From: Prevotella sp.
Lineage (GTDB): Bacteria; Bacteroidota; Bacteroidia; Bacteroidales; Bacteroidaceae
Assembly: GCA_017410365.1 (NCBI GenBank)
Contig: JAFQQY010000009.1
Span: forward strand, 1 to 64,000
Length of the DNA stretch: 64,000 nt
Direction of reading: 5' to 3'
A model generated the notes under the pieces. That model made no database searches. It was not told the origin of the DNA and saw only the letters and a list, made by a program, of their open reading frames with translations. The position numbers and the translations under genes were made by a program. This document shows positions 53,454 through 60,999 of the stretch, in pieces (position 1 is the first letter of the stretch; each line of letters begins with the position of its first letter).

Positions 53454-54005
53454 TTAAGAATTAAAATCATCCTCTCCGCTGGTATCCATCTGCGTGTCGC
53501 GCGAAACGCTAAAAGAGCCGTTCTTTGATACCTGAAGGACGATTGGAATATACTCGTCTGTCTGCGGATGACTCACGCTTGCCGCGAATTTCATCTTGCC
53601 GTCTTCCATTTTGTCGTATACCAACCCCTCCAGAACTCCCGTACGACGATAGTCATCGTCCAGAGCCGAGTTGAAGTCACTCTTGGTAAACGACTTGTCT
53701 AAAATCACGCCTCCGTTCTGGTAGCTTATCTTCAGGGTTATTCTATTGTCAACAAACTTCTGGCCGTTTTCGTTAGACACCATTGGCAACGAGGCATCTG
53801 GCTTGCGGCTTATCTCGCAGACAACCGTTTCTCCGCCCCACTCCGCTTCCGTGGCTTGTGTATACTCTTGCATAGCAATAGGACCCGACGGAGCCTTATG
53901 CTCTATCTTCTTGACGATAATGCTTTCGCTCTTCTTCTCTTCCTTGCAGCCAGTAGTAATGCCCATTACTATGGCCAGAGCTATAATGCCAAACGATTTT
54001 TTCAT
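53454..54005 (-). CDS. lipoprotein (DUF4738-like)
   Basis: From the ATG at 54005 the protein has 183 residues; the extension to 54029 adds MYYKQSYK before a normal signal. The lipobox is TTGC (Cys20), followed by a Lys/Glu-rich linker. The mature part, with YQNGGVILDKSFTKSDF and IPIVLQVSKNGSFSVSRD, resembles Bacteroidales DUF4738 lipoproteins (fairly sure). Function unknown. Its C-terminal Phe-Asn-Ser and stop come from the AATTCTTAA repeat. Confidence 0.78.
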   Translation of the reverse strand: MKKSFGIIALAIVMGITTGCKEEKKSESIIVKKIEHKAPSGPIAMQEYTQATEAEWGGETVVCEISRKPDASLPMVSNENGQKFVDNRITLKISYQNGGVILDKSFTKSDFNSALDDDYRRTGVLEGLVYDKMEDGKMKFAASVSHPQTDEYIPIVLQVSKNGSFSVSRDTQMDTSGEDDFNS

Positions 54006-54044
54006 CTTGTACGATTGTTTATAATACAAAGGTAATAAAAAAAG

Positions 54045-54128
54045 TGTAAACTCAAAAACTTACCAACTTAAAAACTCACCAAACTCAAAAACTCACCAAC
54101 TCAAAAACTCAAAAACTTACCGACTCAA
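54045..54128 (-). repeat. ACTCAAAAACTCACCA minisatellite
   Basis: Units ACTCAAAAACTTACCA, ACTTAAAAACTCACCA and ACTCAAAAACTCACCA, about 16 bp each, fill the leader region upstream of the lipoprotein gene. Confidence 0.8.
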
Positions 54129-54140
54129 TCTGTTTACAAG

Positions 54141-54173
54141 AAAAAAGGCTTGCGTCTATCACAGACACAAGCC
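54141..54173 (-). terminator. rho-independent terminator of the DUF4890-like gene
   Basis: On the minus strand GGCTTGTGTCT pairs with AGACGCAAGCC (one mismatch) and is followed by TTTTTT. It lies about 125 nt past the stop at 54298. Confidence 0.75.
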
Positions 54174-54297
54174 GGTTGCTATCCTATTTTTACCTTTAAA
54201 TCAGAACTTTTACCTTTGAAATAGGCACGCTTGCCTTCTAAAAAACACTATGTTAACCTAAATCACTATGATCAATAAATATAGATAAAATTATAAA

Positions 54298-54768
54298 TTA
54301 CTTTTGTCTGCGATTGTTTCCACGCTGCTGACGCTTCTGCATATCCTCCTGGTACTTCTTGTACTGCTCTTCGGTCATAATCGACTTCAGTTCAGTATTG
54401 TAAGCCTCCATCTGCTTCTGCATCTCTTCGCGGCGCTTCTGCATTTCTGCACGCTGCTCGTCTGTCATCTGACGGCGCTGACCGCCCATCTGACCCTGAC
54501 GCTGCTGGCCCTGGCCCTGGCCCATGTTCTGTCCGCCTCTCATTCTCATACCGCGGAACATCGTCTCGCTATACTTGGTGTTCAGCTCGAGCAACTTTGC
54601 TGTCTGAGCCTCATCCAGGTTATATTGCTTAGCAGTTTGTTCTGTACGTTTCTGCACCATTTCCTTTGGATCCATCTGACGACGTTGCAGTCTGCCGTTG
54701 TCATCCTGAGCAAATACAGAAGTACTTAATACTACTGCTGCTGCCAATGTCAAAAATATCTTTTTCAT
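54298..54768 (-). CDS. exported Gln/Arg-rich protein, DUF4890-like
   Basis: The 156-residue protein has a signal peptide (AAAVVLSTSVFAQ, about 1-21). The rest is helical: two copies of a MxPKEMVQKRTEQTAKQYNL/MTDEQRAEMQKRREEMQKQM pattern, with LDEAQTAKLLELN and MTEEQYKKY, as in Spy/CpxP-type and DUF4890 proteins. A central Gly/Gln/Arg segment (about 77-100) separates the helices. A periplasmic chaperone or stress-sensor role is possible. An AAC-N16-CGTC promoter upstream matches that of the OMP gene at 35505. Confidence 0.8.
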   Translation of the reverse strand: MKKIFLTLAAAVVLSTSVFAQDDNGRLQRRQMDPKEMVQKRTEQTAKQYNLDEAQTAKLLELNTKYSETMFRGMRMRGGQNMGQGQGQQRQGQMGGQRRQMTDEQRAEMQKRREEMQKQMEAYNTELKSIMTEEQYKKYQEDMQKRQQRGNNRRQK

Positions 54769-54818
54769 AATTTAATGTCTAATTTTGTTATTATAGTTTT
54801 AGTTGCAACTATCTCTAT

Positions 54819-54858
54819 GACGTGAAAAAGAATAAAAAGTTTAATCATTAACGAAAAA
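54819..54858 (-). promoter_or_regulatory. ECF-type promoter of the DUF4890-like gene
   Basis: On the minus strand TCGTTnnnGATTAAACTTTT and CGTC (54819-54822) share spacing (AAC-N16-CGTC) with the promoter at 38494-38530. It lies 51 nt before the start. A 12-bp palindrome TAGTTGCAACTA (54800-54811) sits between it and the gene and may be an operator. Confidence 0.65.
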
Positions 54859-54894
54859 AAATATCATTTTATCGCAAGAAAATGGTTTTTTGCT

Positions 54895-54902
54895 TATTTT
54901 TG
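54895..54902 (+). promoter_or_regulatory. -7 element of the DUF4230 gene pair
   Basis: TATTTTTG matches TAnnTTTG, 19 nt before the ATG at 54922. The -33 region is not clear and lies within the divergent ECF-type promoter. Confidence 0.5.
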
Positions 54903-54921
54903 CACCATAATTCATATCGCG

Positions 54922-55593
54922 ATGAGACATATCTTATACATATTTATATTACTTCTTGCCTGCTCGTGCACAAATTCGCAGGCACCCGAAACCGACAAGG
55001 CCGAGCCTGCAACCGACACCATACCCGTGCTGGTAATGCAGATACAGAAGTGTTCAAAGCTATACACGGCAGAATACAACATCCACAAGATAGTTACACA
55101 CGACGATGTCGTAAGACTTCAAGGAAAGTTTCTGAGCAAGAACTTCGACATAAAGATGCCCGTTGGCGACCGCAAGATAGCCATACCTATCGATGCCACG
55201 CTCAAGGCATACGTCGACTTCAAGGACTTTTCCGAGCAGAACATCGTGCGAAGCGGCAACAAGATAACCGTTATCCTGCCCGACCCAAAAGTGGCCATGA
55301 CCTCGAGCAAGGTTGACCACAACAACATAAAGGAGTTTGTATCGCTCACGCGTTCCGACTTTACCGACGAGGAGATGTCCAACTTCGAGCAGCAGGGGCG
55401 CAAAGCCATTATCAGAAGCATTCCGTATCTTGGCATCATAGAAACGGCACGCGACAACGCCGCCCACACTCTGATACCTATCATCATGCAACTGGGTTAT
55501 CAAGAGCGCGACATCACCATTACCTTCAGAAAGGAATACGGCGAGAACGATATTGACATTTTACTTGACAAGACAACAATAGAAAAAAGATGA
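54922..55593 (+). CDS. DUF4230 lipoprotein
   Basis: The 223-residue protein begins with a lipoprotein signal (LLLACSC, Cys14 or Cys16). The body has DUF4230 features: LVMQIQKCSKLYTAEYNIHKIV, DRKIAIPIDATLKAYVDFKDF, ITVILPDPKVAMTSSKVDH and RKAIIRSIPYLGIIETARDN. The family is widespread but its role is unknown to me. It overlaps the next gene by ATGA, forming a paired unit with a second DUF4230 protein. Confidence 0.88.
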   Translation: MRHILYIFILLLACSCTNSQAPETDKAEPATDTIPVLVMQIQKCSKLYTAEYNIHKIVTHDDVVRLQGKFLSKNFDIKMPVGDRKIAIPIDATLKAYVDFKDFSEQNIVRSGNKITVILPDPKVAMTSSKVDHNNIKEFVSLTRSDFTDEEMSNFEQQGRKAIIRSIPYLGIIETARDNAAHTLIPIIMQLGYQERDITITFRKEYGENDIDILLDKTTIEKR

Positions 55594-56192
55594 AAGACAT
55601 ACTCTCAAAGGTTCTTAATTTCCTTGCCATAGCCGTGCTTCTGGCCGTGGCGGGTGTCGTGGCGTTTTTCTTGTGGTTTAAGGAAAGCGTGGAAGATACG
55701 GAACTGACCATCACGTCTACCGAGGAAATAGGGCTCACGCCCGAGCAGGTGCAGTCGATAAAGACCATCGGCGAGTGGGAGTTTCTGGCCGTCTCGAGCG
55801 AGGAACTGATAGACACGACCCGAAAGGGGGTGTTCAGCGACGACCACCTGGTGCGCATATACTACGGAACGGTAAGGCTGGGCGTAAACATGCACCAGCT
55901 GGAACCTGGATGGATAAGCGCGTCTGGCGACTCGCTTCTCGTTACCTTGCCGCCTATCGGCATTCTCGACAACAACTTCATAGACGAGACGCGCACAAAG
56001 GCATTCTACGAGAGTGGCAAGTGGACAGCCTCCGACCGCGAGGATATGTTCCGCAGAGCCTACAACCGCATAAAAAGCCAATGCCTGACACCCGAGAATA
56101 TCCGTGCCGCAGAAATAAATGCAGGCGTGCAGATACGCTCGTTGTTCAGTTCTATGGGGTTCAATAATGTTATGGTGAGGTTTGAGGAATAG
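55590..56192 (+). CDS. DUF4230 membrane protein
   Basis: The 200-residue protein has one N-terminal membrane helix (about 7-28) and a DUF4230 domain (SIKTIGEWEFLAVSSEELID, VRIYYGTVRLGVNMHQL, LLVTLPPIGILDNNFIDETRT). Its pairing with the lipoprotein DUF4230 upstream (ATGA overlap) suggests that the two form a complex, one in each membrane or both facing the periplasm (inference). It converges on trmO with a 12-nt gap. Confidence 0.88.
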   Translation: MKDILSKVLNFLAIAVLLAVAGVVAFFLWFKESVEDTELTITSTEEIGLTPEQVQSIKTIGEWEFLAVSSEELIDTTRKGVFSDDHLVRIYYGTVRLGVNMHQLEPGWISASGDSLLVTLPPIGILDNNFIDETRTKAFYESGKWTASDREDMFRRAYNRIKSQCLTPENIRAAEINAGVQIRSLFSSMGFNNVMVRFEE

Positions 56193-56204
56193 CCAGAATT
56201 GCTG

Positions 56205-56885
56205 CTATTCCATTTTCTTGAGTTCCACTACCCTGACCACGCCTTCCGCCACCCGGAACCTTACGTCGTAGCCGGCGAAGGGCATACCGTAGATGCGCTC
56301 CGCATCATCATGATAGTGAGGGCGAGGGTCGAGGGCAAGGGTTTTCACGAGTGCCTGCTGTTCGCTTTCCGTAAATGCCGCCTTCCACTCGTCGGGCAGT
56401 ACCACCTTCAGCGACGCCCATTTGTTGTCGTCTGTAAATCCGCATCTCACGCCTTGATGCGAATCCACATATTCCAGATATGGCTTAATGTCGTATATCG
56501 GCGTCCCGTCCATCAGGTCGGCACCCTTCACGTGTATCACCGGCCCTTCAGCCGTCGTCAGTTCTATGCTTTCTATTCTTACCGACGACAAGCCGAGGTT
56601 GTTGGGGCGGAAGGGCGAGCGTGTCGCCCATACCCCCATTTGCCTGTTTCCTCCGAGACGCGGAGGCCTTACCGTAGGGTGCTTTTCCGCCTCCACGTTT
56701 TTAGAGAATCCCCATATCATCCACAGATAGTCGTAGTCTTCCAATCCTCGCAAAGCGTCTGCATTCCTGTATTCAGGCACAAACACTATGCGTCCTTTCA
56801 GTTCCTCCACCAGTCCTGCCTGGCGCGGCACGCCAAACTTGCTGCTGAATGGCGAGCGGAAGTATGCTATGGGGGCTATTTGCAT
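56205..56885 (-). CDS. trmO: tRNA (N6-threonylcarbamoyladenosine-37) N6-methyltransferase
   Basis: The 226-residue protein matches TrmO (TsaA), the SAM-dependent beta-barrel enzyme that methylates t6A37 in tRNAs. Motifs are IAYFRSPFSSKFGVPRQAGL, LRGLEDYDYLWMIWGF, GVWATRSPFRPNNLGLSSVR and IYDIKPYLEYVD, plus a C-terminal domain with DPRPHYH. Full length. A long composite repeat lies upstream. Confidence 0.94.
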   Translation of the reverse strand: MQIAPIAYFRSPFSSKFGVPRQAGLVEELKGRIVFVPEYRNADALRGLEDYDYLWMIWGFSKNVEAEKHPTVRPPRLGGNRQMGVWATRSPFRPNNLGLSSVRIESIELTTAEGPVIHVKGADLMDGTPIYDIKPYLEYVDSHQGVRCGFTDDNKWASLKVVLPDEWKAAFTESEQQALVKTLALDPRPHYHDDAERIYGMPFAGYDVRFRVAEGVVRVVELKKME

Positions 56886-56911
56886 TTTCTTTTTTTTAGG
56901 AGTTAAACTAA

Positions 56912-57154
56912 TGTTTTCTTTTTAAGGAGTTCAGGAGTGAAGGAGTGTAGGAGTTCAGACGTTTGCTTGTTTTTTAAGGAGTGTAGGAGTGAAGGAGTGA
57001 CGCTTCGCTTAGGAGTGAAGACGTATGCTTTGGTAACAGTCTTCAATTTTTCACGTGTTGATGAGCTTCAGCGAGTAATCCTTCAATCCTTCATCCCCAA
57101 ACTCTCATCTCTCATCCAAGTCTCCCCTCCTTCGGAGGGGCAGGGGGAGGTCCC
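56912..57154 (+). repeat. composite intergenic repeat between GH3 and trmO genes
   Basis: TAAGGAGTTCAGGAGTGAAGG and GGAGTGTAGGAGTGAAGGAG units, then ACGCTTCGCTTAGGAGTGAA, GACGTATGCTTTGGTAACAG, TTCAATCC/TTCAATTTTTCA runs, CTCATCTCTCATCCAAGTCT and CCCCTCCTTCGGAGGGGCAG. It is the longest copy of the composite seen at 8741-8882 and 11215-11433. Confidence 0.88.
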
Positions 57155-59344
57155 CTATTTCAACTCAAAGTCAACACTACCCCTCACATCCGTTTCGCTT
57201 GCACATACGTATGCTCTGTATTTTCCTTTCTCGGTCATCCATCTTTTATGTTTTGTCGAGAAACAAAGCAACTCCTCACCATTTATTTCAAACTCCACGG
57301 TCTTTGTCTCGCCCGGTTCAAGCGAAATCTTCTTGAAATTCTTCAATTCTTTCGCAGGTCGATCTTCAGACGATTTCAGGTTGCCTATATACAACTGCAC
57401 AATTTCTTTTCCTGCACGCTTTCCTGTATTGGTAACATCAACAGTTATCTTCAGTCCCTCATCATCTACAAACGTTTTAGATGATATCTTTGGCTTCCCA
57501 TATTCAAATGTAGTGTAGCTCAAGCCGAATCCGAACGGGAACTGCGGCTTAATCTTCTTGGTGTTGAACCAGCGGTAGCCAACGTAGATGTCTTCCTTGT
57601 AATACACCTGACCGTCGACGCCCGGATAAGCCTCCTCGCCATACTGGTAGTAAGAATAGTCCTCCAGCTTCTTGGCAAACGTAACAGGCAGCTTTCCGCT
57701 TGGGTTGACCTCGCCCGTCAGGACGTTCGTCATGGCCTTGCCCGCCATCGAACCCAGATACCAGCAATGGAGCATGGCCCCCACCTCGTCAATCCATGGC
57801 GTAGCGAAGGCATTTCCGCCGAAGGTCACCACCACGATGTTCTTCTGTATCTTAGCCAATCCGGCTATCAGCTCGTTCTGACCGTACGACAGGTCGTAGC
57901 CCTTGCGGTCGCTATTCTCGCAATCCTCATGACCGTTCTTGTTCATGCCCCCGACGTAGATTATCAGGTCGGCACCCTTGGCCTTCTCCATAGCCTCCTC
58001 GTGCAGGCGCTGCTGCTTCTTCGGGTCGAGCTTCTCGGCCTTGGCATACATCACCTTGCCCGAGTAATATCCCTGTGCATACTCCACCTTGCTGCCATAA
58101 ACGGCCTTCAGAGCCTCCAGCGGCGAGATGTCGCGCTTGGTCTTCAACTCCGACGAGCCTCCGCCGGCAGTCAGGCTACGGGTGGCGTTCTCGCCCACCA
58201 CGAGTATGCGCTGGTATTTCGAAGCGTCGAGAGGCAGCAATCCCGAGTTCTTCAGCATCACGATACCCTCCTCGCCTATCTTCAGACAAGCGTCATAGTG
58301 AGCCTCCGAGCACAACGAGCCCACCGCCTTGTTAGGATTCATCGACGTGCGGAAGATGGTGCGCAGCACGCGCGAAGCCTTGTCGTCGAGCACGCTCATC
58401 GGTATCTTGCCCTCCTCTATCAGCCTTTCAAACTTGTTGGCCAAGTGGTAGGTATGATAGCCCATGCTCTGGTCTTCCGTCTTTCCGTCGGTATAAGTGC
58501 CCATCTCTATGTCCATGCCGCCCAGCGCAGCCTCCCAGGTGTCGGTCACTCCGCCCCAGTCGCTCACCACGGCTCCGTCAAAGCCCCACTGCTGCTTCAG
58601 AATCTTGTTCAACAGCGAGTCGTTCTGACAGCAATGCACGTTGTTGAAAAAAGGATACGACCCCATTATCGTCCATACGCCCGACTCATCGACGCACTTC
58701 TTGAACGGAGCCAGATAAATCTCGTAGAGCGCACGCTCGCTCACGTTCACGTTGACCTCAAAACGCCCCACCTCCTGATTGTTCAGGGCGAAATGCTTCA
58801 GACAGCAAGCCACGCCGTTTGCCTGCGCGCTCTTTATGTAGGGCACGTTCATCTCGCCAGCCAGATACGGGTCCTCGCCCATATACTCGAAGTTGCGGCC
58901 GTTCAGCGGCATGCGTGCTATGTTGCATCCCGGGCCCAGCATGATGTCCTTGCCGCGGTAGGCGAACTCCTCGCTCACGGCATTTCCGTACAAGCTGCTT
59001 ATCTCACGGTTCCATGTCGATGCCAGACAGGTGAGCGACGGGAAAGCCACGCACGAGTCGTTTGTCCACTTTGCCGGACTCCACGAGTTCCAGTCAATCT
59101 CCTCTCTCACGCCATGAGGACCGTCCGCCATATTCAGTTGGCGTATGCCCAGACGAGGCACGCCAGCCGACGAGAACTTGCCCTGCGCATGCAGCAGCTG
59201 CACCTTCTCATGAACAGTCATTCTCTTCAGAGCATCCTTCACCCTCTCCTCTACAGGAGCATTCCCGTCTTGATAAACAGGTTTCTGAGCATCGGCCAAT
59301 GTCATCGACATCGCCATTGCCGCCAGTACGATTAGTTTCTTCAT
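57155..59344 (-). CDS. glycoside hydrolase family 3 beta-glucosidase-like protein
   Basis: The 729-residue protein has a signal peptide (about 1-19, ending ADA), a GH3 TIM barrel (about 35-350) with KHFALNNQE and the catalytic nucleophile Asp262 (VVSDWGGV), the GH3 C-terminal alpha/beta domain (about 380-590; VGENATRSLTAGGGSSEL, YVGGMNKNGHE) and a fibronectin III-like end (about 655-725). It should release beta-linked glucose, xylose or similar sugars in the periplasm or outside. It ends beside a REP palindrome. Its start overlaps the preceding gene by ATGA. Confidence 0.95.
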   Translation of the reverse strand: MKKLIVLAAMAMSMTLADAQKPVYQDGNAPVEERVKDALKRMTVHEKVQLLHAQGKFSSAGVPRLGIRQLNMADGPHGVREEIDWNSWSPAKWTNDSCVAFPSLTCLASTWNREISSLYGNAVSEEFAYRGKDIMLGPGCNIARMPLNGRNFEYMGEDPYLAGEMNVPYIKSAQANGVACCLKHFALNNQEVGRFEVNVNVSERALYEIYLAPFKKCVDESGVWTIMGSYPFFNNVHCCQNDSLLNKILKQQWGFDGAVVSDWGGVTDTWEAALGGMDIEMGTYTDGKTEDQSMGYHTYHLANKFERLIEEGKIPMSVLDDKASRVLRTIFRTSMNPNKAVGSLCSEAHYDACLKIGEEGIVMLKNSGLLPLDASKYQRILVVGENATRSLTAGGGSSELKTKRDISPLEALKAVYGSKVEYAQGYYSGKVMYAKAEKLDPKKQQRLHEEAMEKAKGADLIIYVGGMNKNGHEDCENSDRKGYDLSYGQNELIAGLAKIQKNIVVVTFGGNAFATPWIDEVGAMLHCWYLGSMAGKAMTNVLTGEVNPSGKLPVTFAKKLEDYSYYQYGEEAYPGVDGQVYYKEDIYVGYRWFNTKKIKPQFPFGFGLSYTTFEYGKPKISSKTFVDDEGLKITVDVTNTGKRAGKEIVQLYIGNLKSSEDRPAKELKNFKKISLEPGETKTVEFEINGEELLCFSTKHKRWMTEKGKYRAYVCASETDVRGSVDFELK

Positions 59345-60063
59345 ATTTTATTTTTTTTAGAATCATTGGGAGAATTCGGAGAATTCTGATTATTCTGATT
59401 ACTCTGAGAATTCAGATTATTCCGATTACTCAGATTACTCCGATTACTCAGATTACCCTGATTACCCCGATTATTCAGATTACCCCTATAAGCCATGCGG
59501 CTCCTAAACATCCGCTCTTTTATGCCGCCTTCTTTCACGAACCTGTCCTGCATCGTTATCAGCAGCCGGTGCAGCATATACGTTGCCTGATGAATCAGGG
59601 TTATGCAGAGGTTGGCAATCTCCTCATCACTCATGCGCGCCACCAAGCCCGAATACTCCTTCCTAATCTGCTCGCCACGCGCATATTCCCTCATCCGCTC
59701 GTATCGAGGATGCTGCCTGTCCCATATCGGCAGATTACGCACCCTGAGATAGTCTTCATAATCCTTCAGCAGCTCTTCAAGACTGCTTTTGGCCACATTA
59801 GTAAGCTTTATTTCCGTTTCGCATGATGTTGCCGCCGCTTGGTTTCCCTCGGCAATATTCTGTTTGCCGCTACGTGCCGCCTGAACCATTTGGTCAACGG
59901 TACGGTCGCCGCGCCCGAGAAAGCGATGGCAAAAATGAAATGTCATATCATAAATCATCTCAGCCACCTGATACACTCTCAGATTGCTATAATGCCCATG
60001 CTGCGGCAAGAAAGTCACCGGCTGCTCCTGAGCCACATGATTATTTTCTATATGGTCTTCCAT
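59341..60063 (-). CDS. four-helix-bundle protein (23S rRNA-intervening-sequence type) with repeat-encoded tail
   Basis: The 240-residue protein has a four-helix bundle core (about 30-185: VYQVAEMIYDMTFHFCHRFL, QMVQAARSGKQNIAEGNQAA, EIKLTNVAKSSLEELLKDYE, ANLCITLIHQATYMLHRLL) of the family first found in rRNA intervening sequences; its role is not settled. The last ~40 residues are Asn/Ser/Leu/Arg repeats such as NLSNRSNLSNRNN, encoded by a 9-bp tandem repeat (59360-59480), so the tail is probably a read-through of intergenic repeat. The stop overlaps the GH3 start by ATGA. Confidence 0.85.
   Translation of the reverse strand: MEDHIENNHVAQEQPVTFLPQHGHYSNLRVYQVAEMIYDMTFHFCHRFLGRGDRTVDQMVQAARSGKQNIAEGNQAAATSCETEIKLTNVAKSSLEELLKDYEDYLRVRNLPIWDRQHPRYERMREYARGEQIRKEYSGLVARMSDEEIANLCITLIHQATYMLHRLLITMQDRFVKEGGIKERMFRSRMAYRGNLNNRGNQGNLSNRSNLSNRNNLNSQSNQNNQNSPNSPNDSKKNKI
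59360..59480 (-). repeat. 9-bp tandem repeat coding the protein tail
   Basis: GATTACTCA/GATTACTCC/GATTATTCA units, 9 bp each, repeat about ten times. Because 9 is a multiple of 3 the frame stays open and gives Asn-x-x triplets in the protein of 59341-60063. Confidence 0.85.
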
Positions 60064-60153
60064 CTTACCGATAATCTGCCAACAAAGATAATAACCTTTT
60101 GCCTTACAACAAAATATAAACCGATTTATTTCTCTAAATCCCGAAAATCGCTG

Positions 60154-60250
60154 GACAGAGAGACAGATTTTTCAAAGACAGAGAGACAGATTTTTTCTTG
60201 GACAGAAAGACTGATTTTTCTAAAGACAGAGAGACTGATTTTTTCTAAGT
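60154..60250 (+). repeat. 23-24 bp AGACAGAGAGACAGATT minisatellite, four copies
   Basis: Unit starts are at 60154, 60177, 60201 and 60225. Units are GACAGAGAGACAGATTTTTC-like and related to the array at 50524-50705. It lies between the four-helix-bundle gene and the antitoxin promoter. Confidence 0.85.
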
Positions 60251-60268
60251 AAAATCCCCTGCCATTAT

Positions 60269-60300
60269 TTTGGGAGTTTCAGAAAAAAGATGTATATTTG
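60269..60300 (+). promoter_or_regulatory. promoter of the RelB-like antitoxin gene
   Basis: TTTG (60269-60272), a 20-nt spacer and TATATTTG (60293-60300) match the Bacteroidetes consensus in full. Confidence 0.85.
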
Positions 60301-60354
60301 CCGTCGTAATGGTAGCATGTTGCAATCATGATAAATCAAGAAAGGATAAAAATT

Positions 60355-60657
60355 ATGGCACAGTCGGCAATAACCGTGAGGATAGATTCGGAGATGAAGA
60401 TGCAGTTTGACAAGCTCTGCGAGGAGTTTGGCATGAGTGCAAACACCGCCTTCAACATCTTTGTGAATGCGGTGGTAAGGAGTCGTAGCATCCCGTTTAC
60501 CATCAAGGGAGCGAAAGCATCCAGCGCACTCGACTTGTTTATGGAACAGCGCAAGGCGGCAGAGGCCAGTGAGGAACCGGAACTGACGCTCGATGAAATC
60601 AACGCAGAAATACGTGCTGCAAGGGAGGAACGTCGTAAAAATAAGCAGAAGCTATGA
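60355..60657 (+). CDS. RelB/DinJ-family antitoxin
   Basis: From the ATG at 60355 (with AAGGA 11 nt upstream) the protein has 100 residues; the ATG at 60328 would add nine. The N-terminal ribbon-helix-helix (ITVRIDSEMKMQFDKLCEEFGMSANTAFNIFVNAVVR) is typical of RelB/DinJ. The C-terminal part is acidic and basic, for toxin binding. The downstream toxin is reduced to 18 codons, so this antitoxin is now an orphan. Confidence 0.88.
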   Translation: MAQSAITVRIDSEMKMQFDKLCEEFGMSANTAFNIFVNAVVRSRSIPFTIKGAKASSALDLFMEQRKAAEASEEPELTLDEINAEIRAAREERRKNKQKL

Positions 60658-60710
60658 TATACGCCGTGATTGACACGATACTTAGTTCTCTAATTATTAT
60701 AACGAGATAG
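60654..60710 (+). pseudogene. truncated PIN-domain toxin
   Basis: ATG at 60654 overlaps the antitoxin stop and opens an 18-codon frame reading MIYAVIDTILSSLIII, then a stop. Intact PIN toxins (COG1569 type) in Bacteroidetes begin MxxxVIDTNVLVSAL, so this looks like the start of such a toxin, with the Asn-Val lost and the rest deleted. A terminator follows at 60722. Confidence 0.65.
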
Positions 60711-60721
60711 TTTATTAATTT

Positions 60722-60753
60722 CTCCAAACCAATTTTTAGGTTTGGAGTTTTTA
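60722..60753 (+). terminator. rho-independent terminator
   Basis: CTCCAAACC (60722-60730) pairs with GGTTTGGAG (60739-60747), then TTTTTATTTTA. It ends the antitoxin transcript. Confidence 0.85.
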
Positions 60754-60898
60754 TTTTAGAGTAAATTATCACAAATACTCAAAGGATTTTCTACATCCCC
60801 AAAACCACCCTTTTTGACCTTCGTCAAAACTCAAGGCGCTCATAAAAAATATAAAAAAATAAATTCCCCATTCCTTTCCCAATTCAGATAAATATTAC

Positions 60899-60906
60899 TA
60901 CCTTTG
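60899..60906 (+). promoter_or_regulatory. -7 element of the gene at 61000
   Basis: TACCTTTG matches TAnnTTTG. The leader to the ATG at 61000 is about 90 nt and contains ACCAG/CTGATGGT-type complementarity. The -33 element is not clear. Confidence 0.55.
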
Positions 60907-60999
60907 TGCTTGATATTACAACTTAAGACAACCAGCCTTGACTGATGGTCGAAGGGAGTAGGGAGAGTGTAGGGCTAACATTTAATTAAGCGAAAAATT

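Noticed and set aside
57767..59335. Long open frame (522 codons) on the plus strand opposite the GH3 gene
   Set aside because: It mirrors the GH3 coding strand, has no recognisable domain, and the GH3 gene is strongly supported with its catalytic residues.
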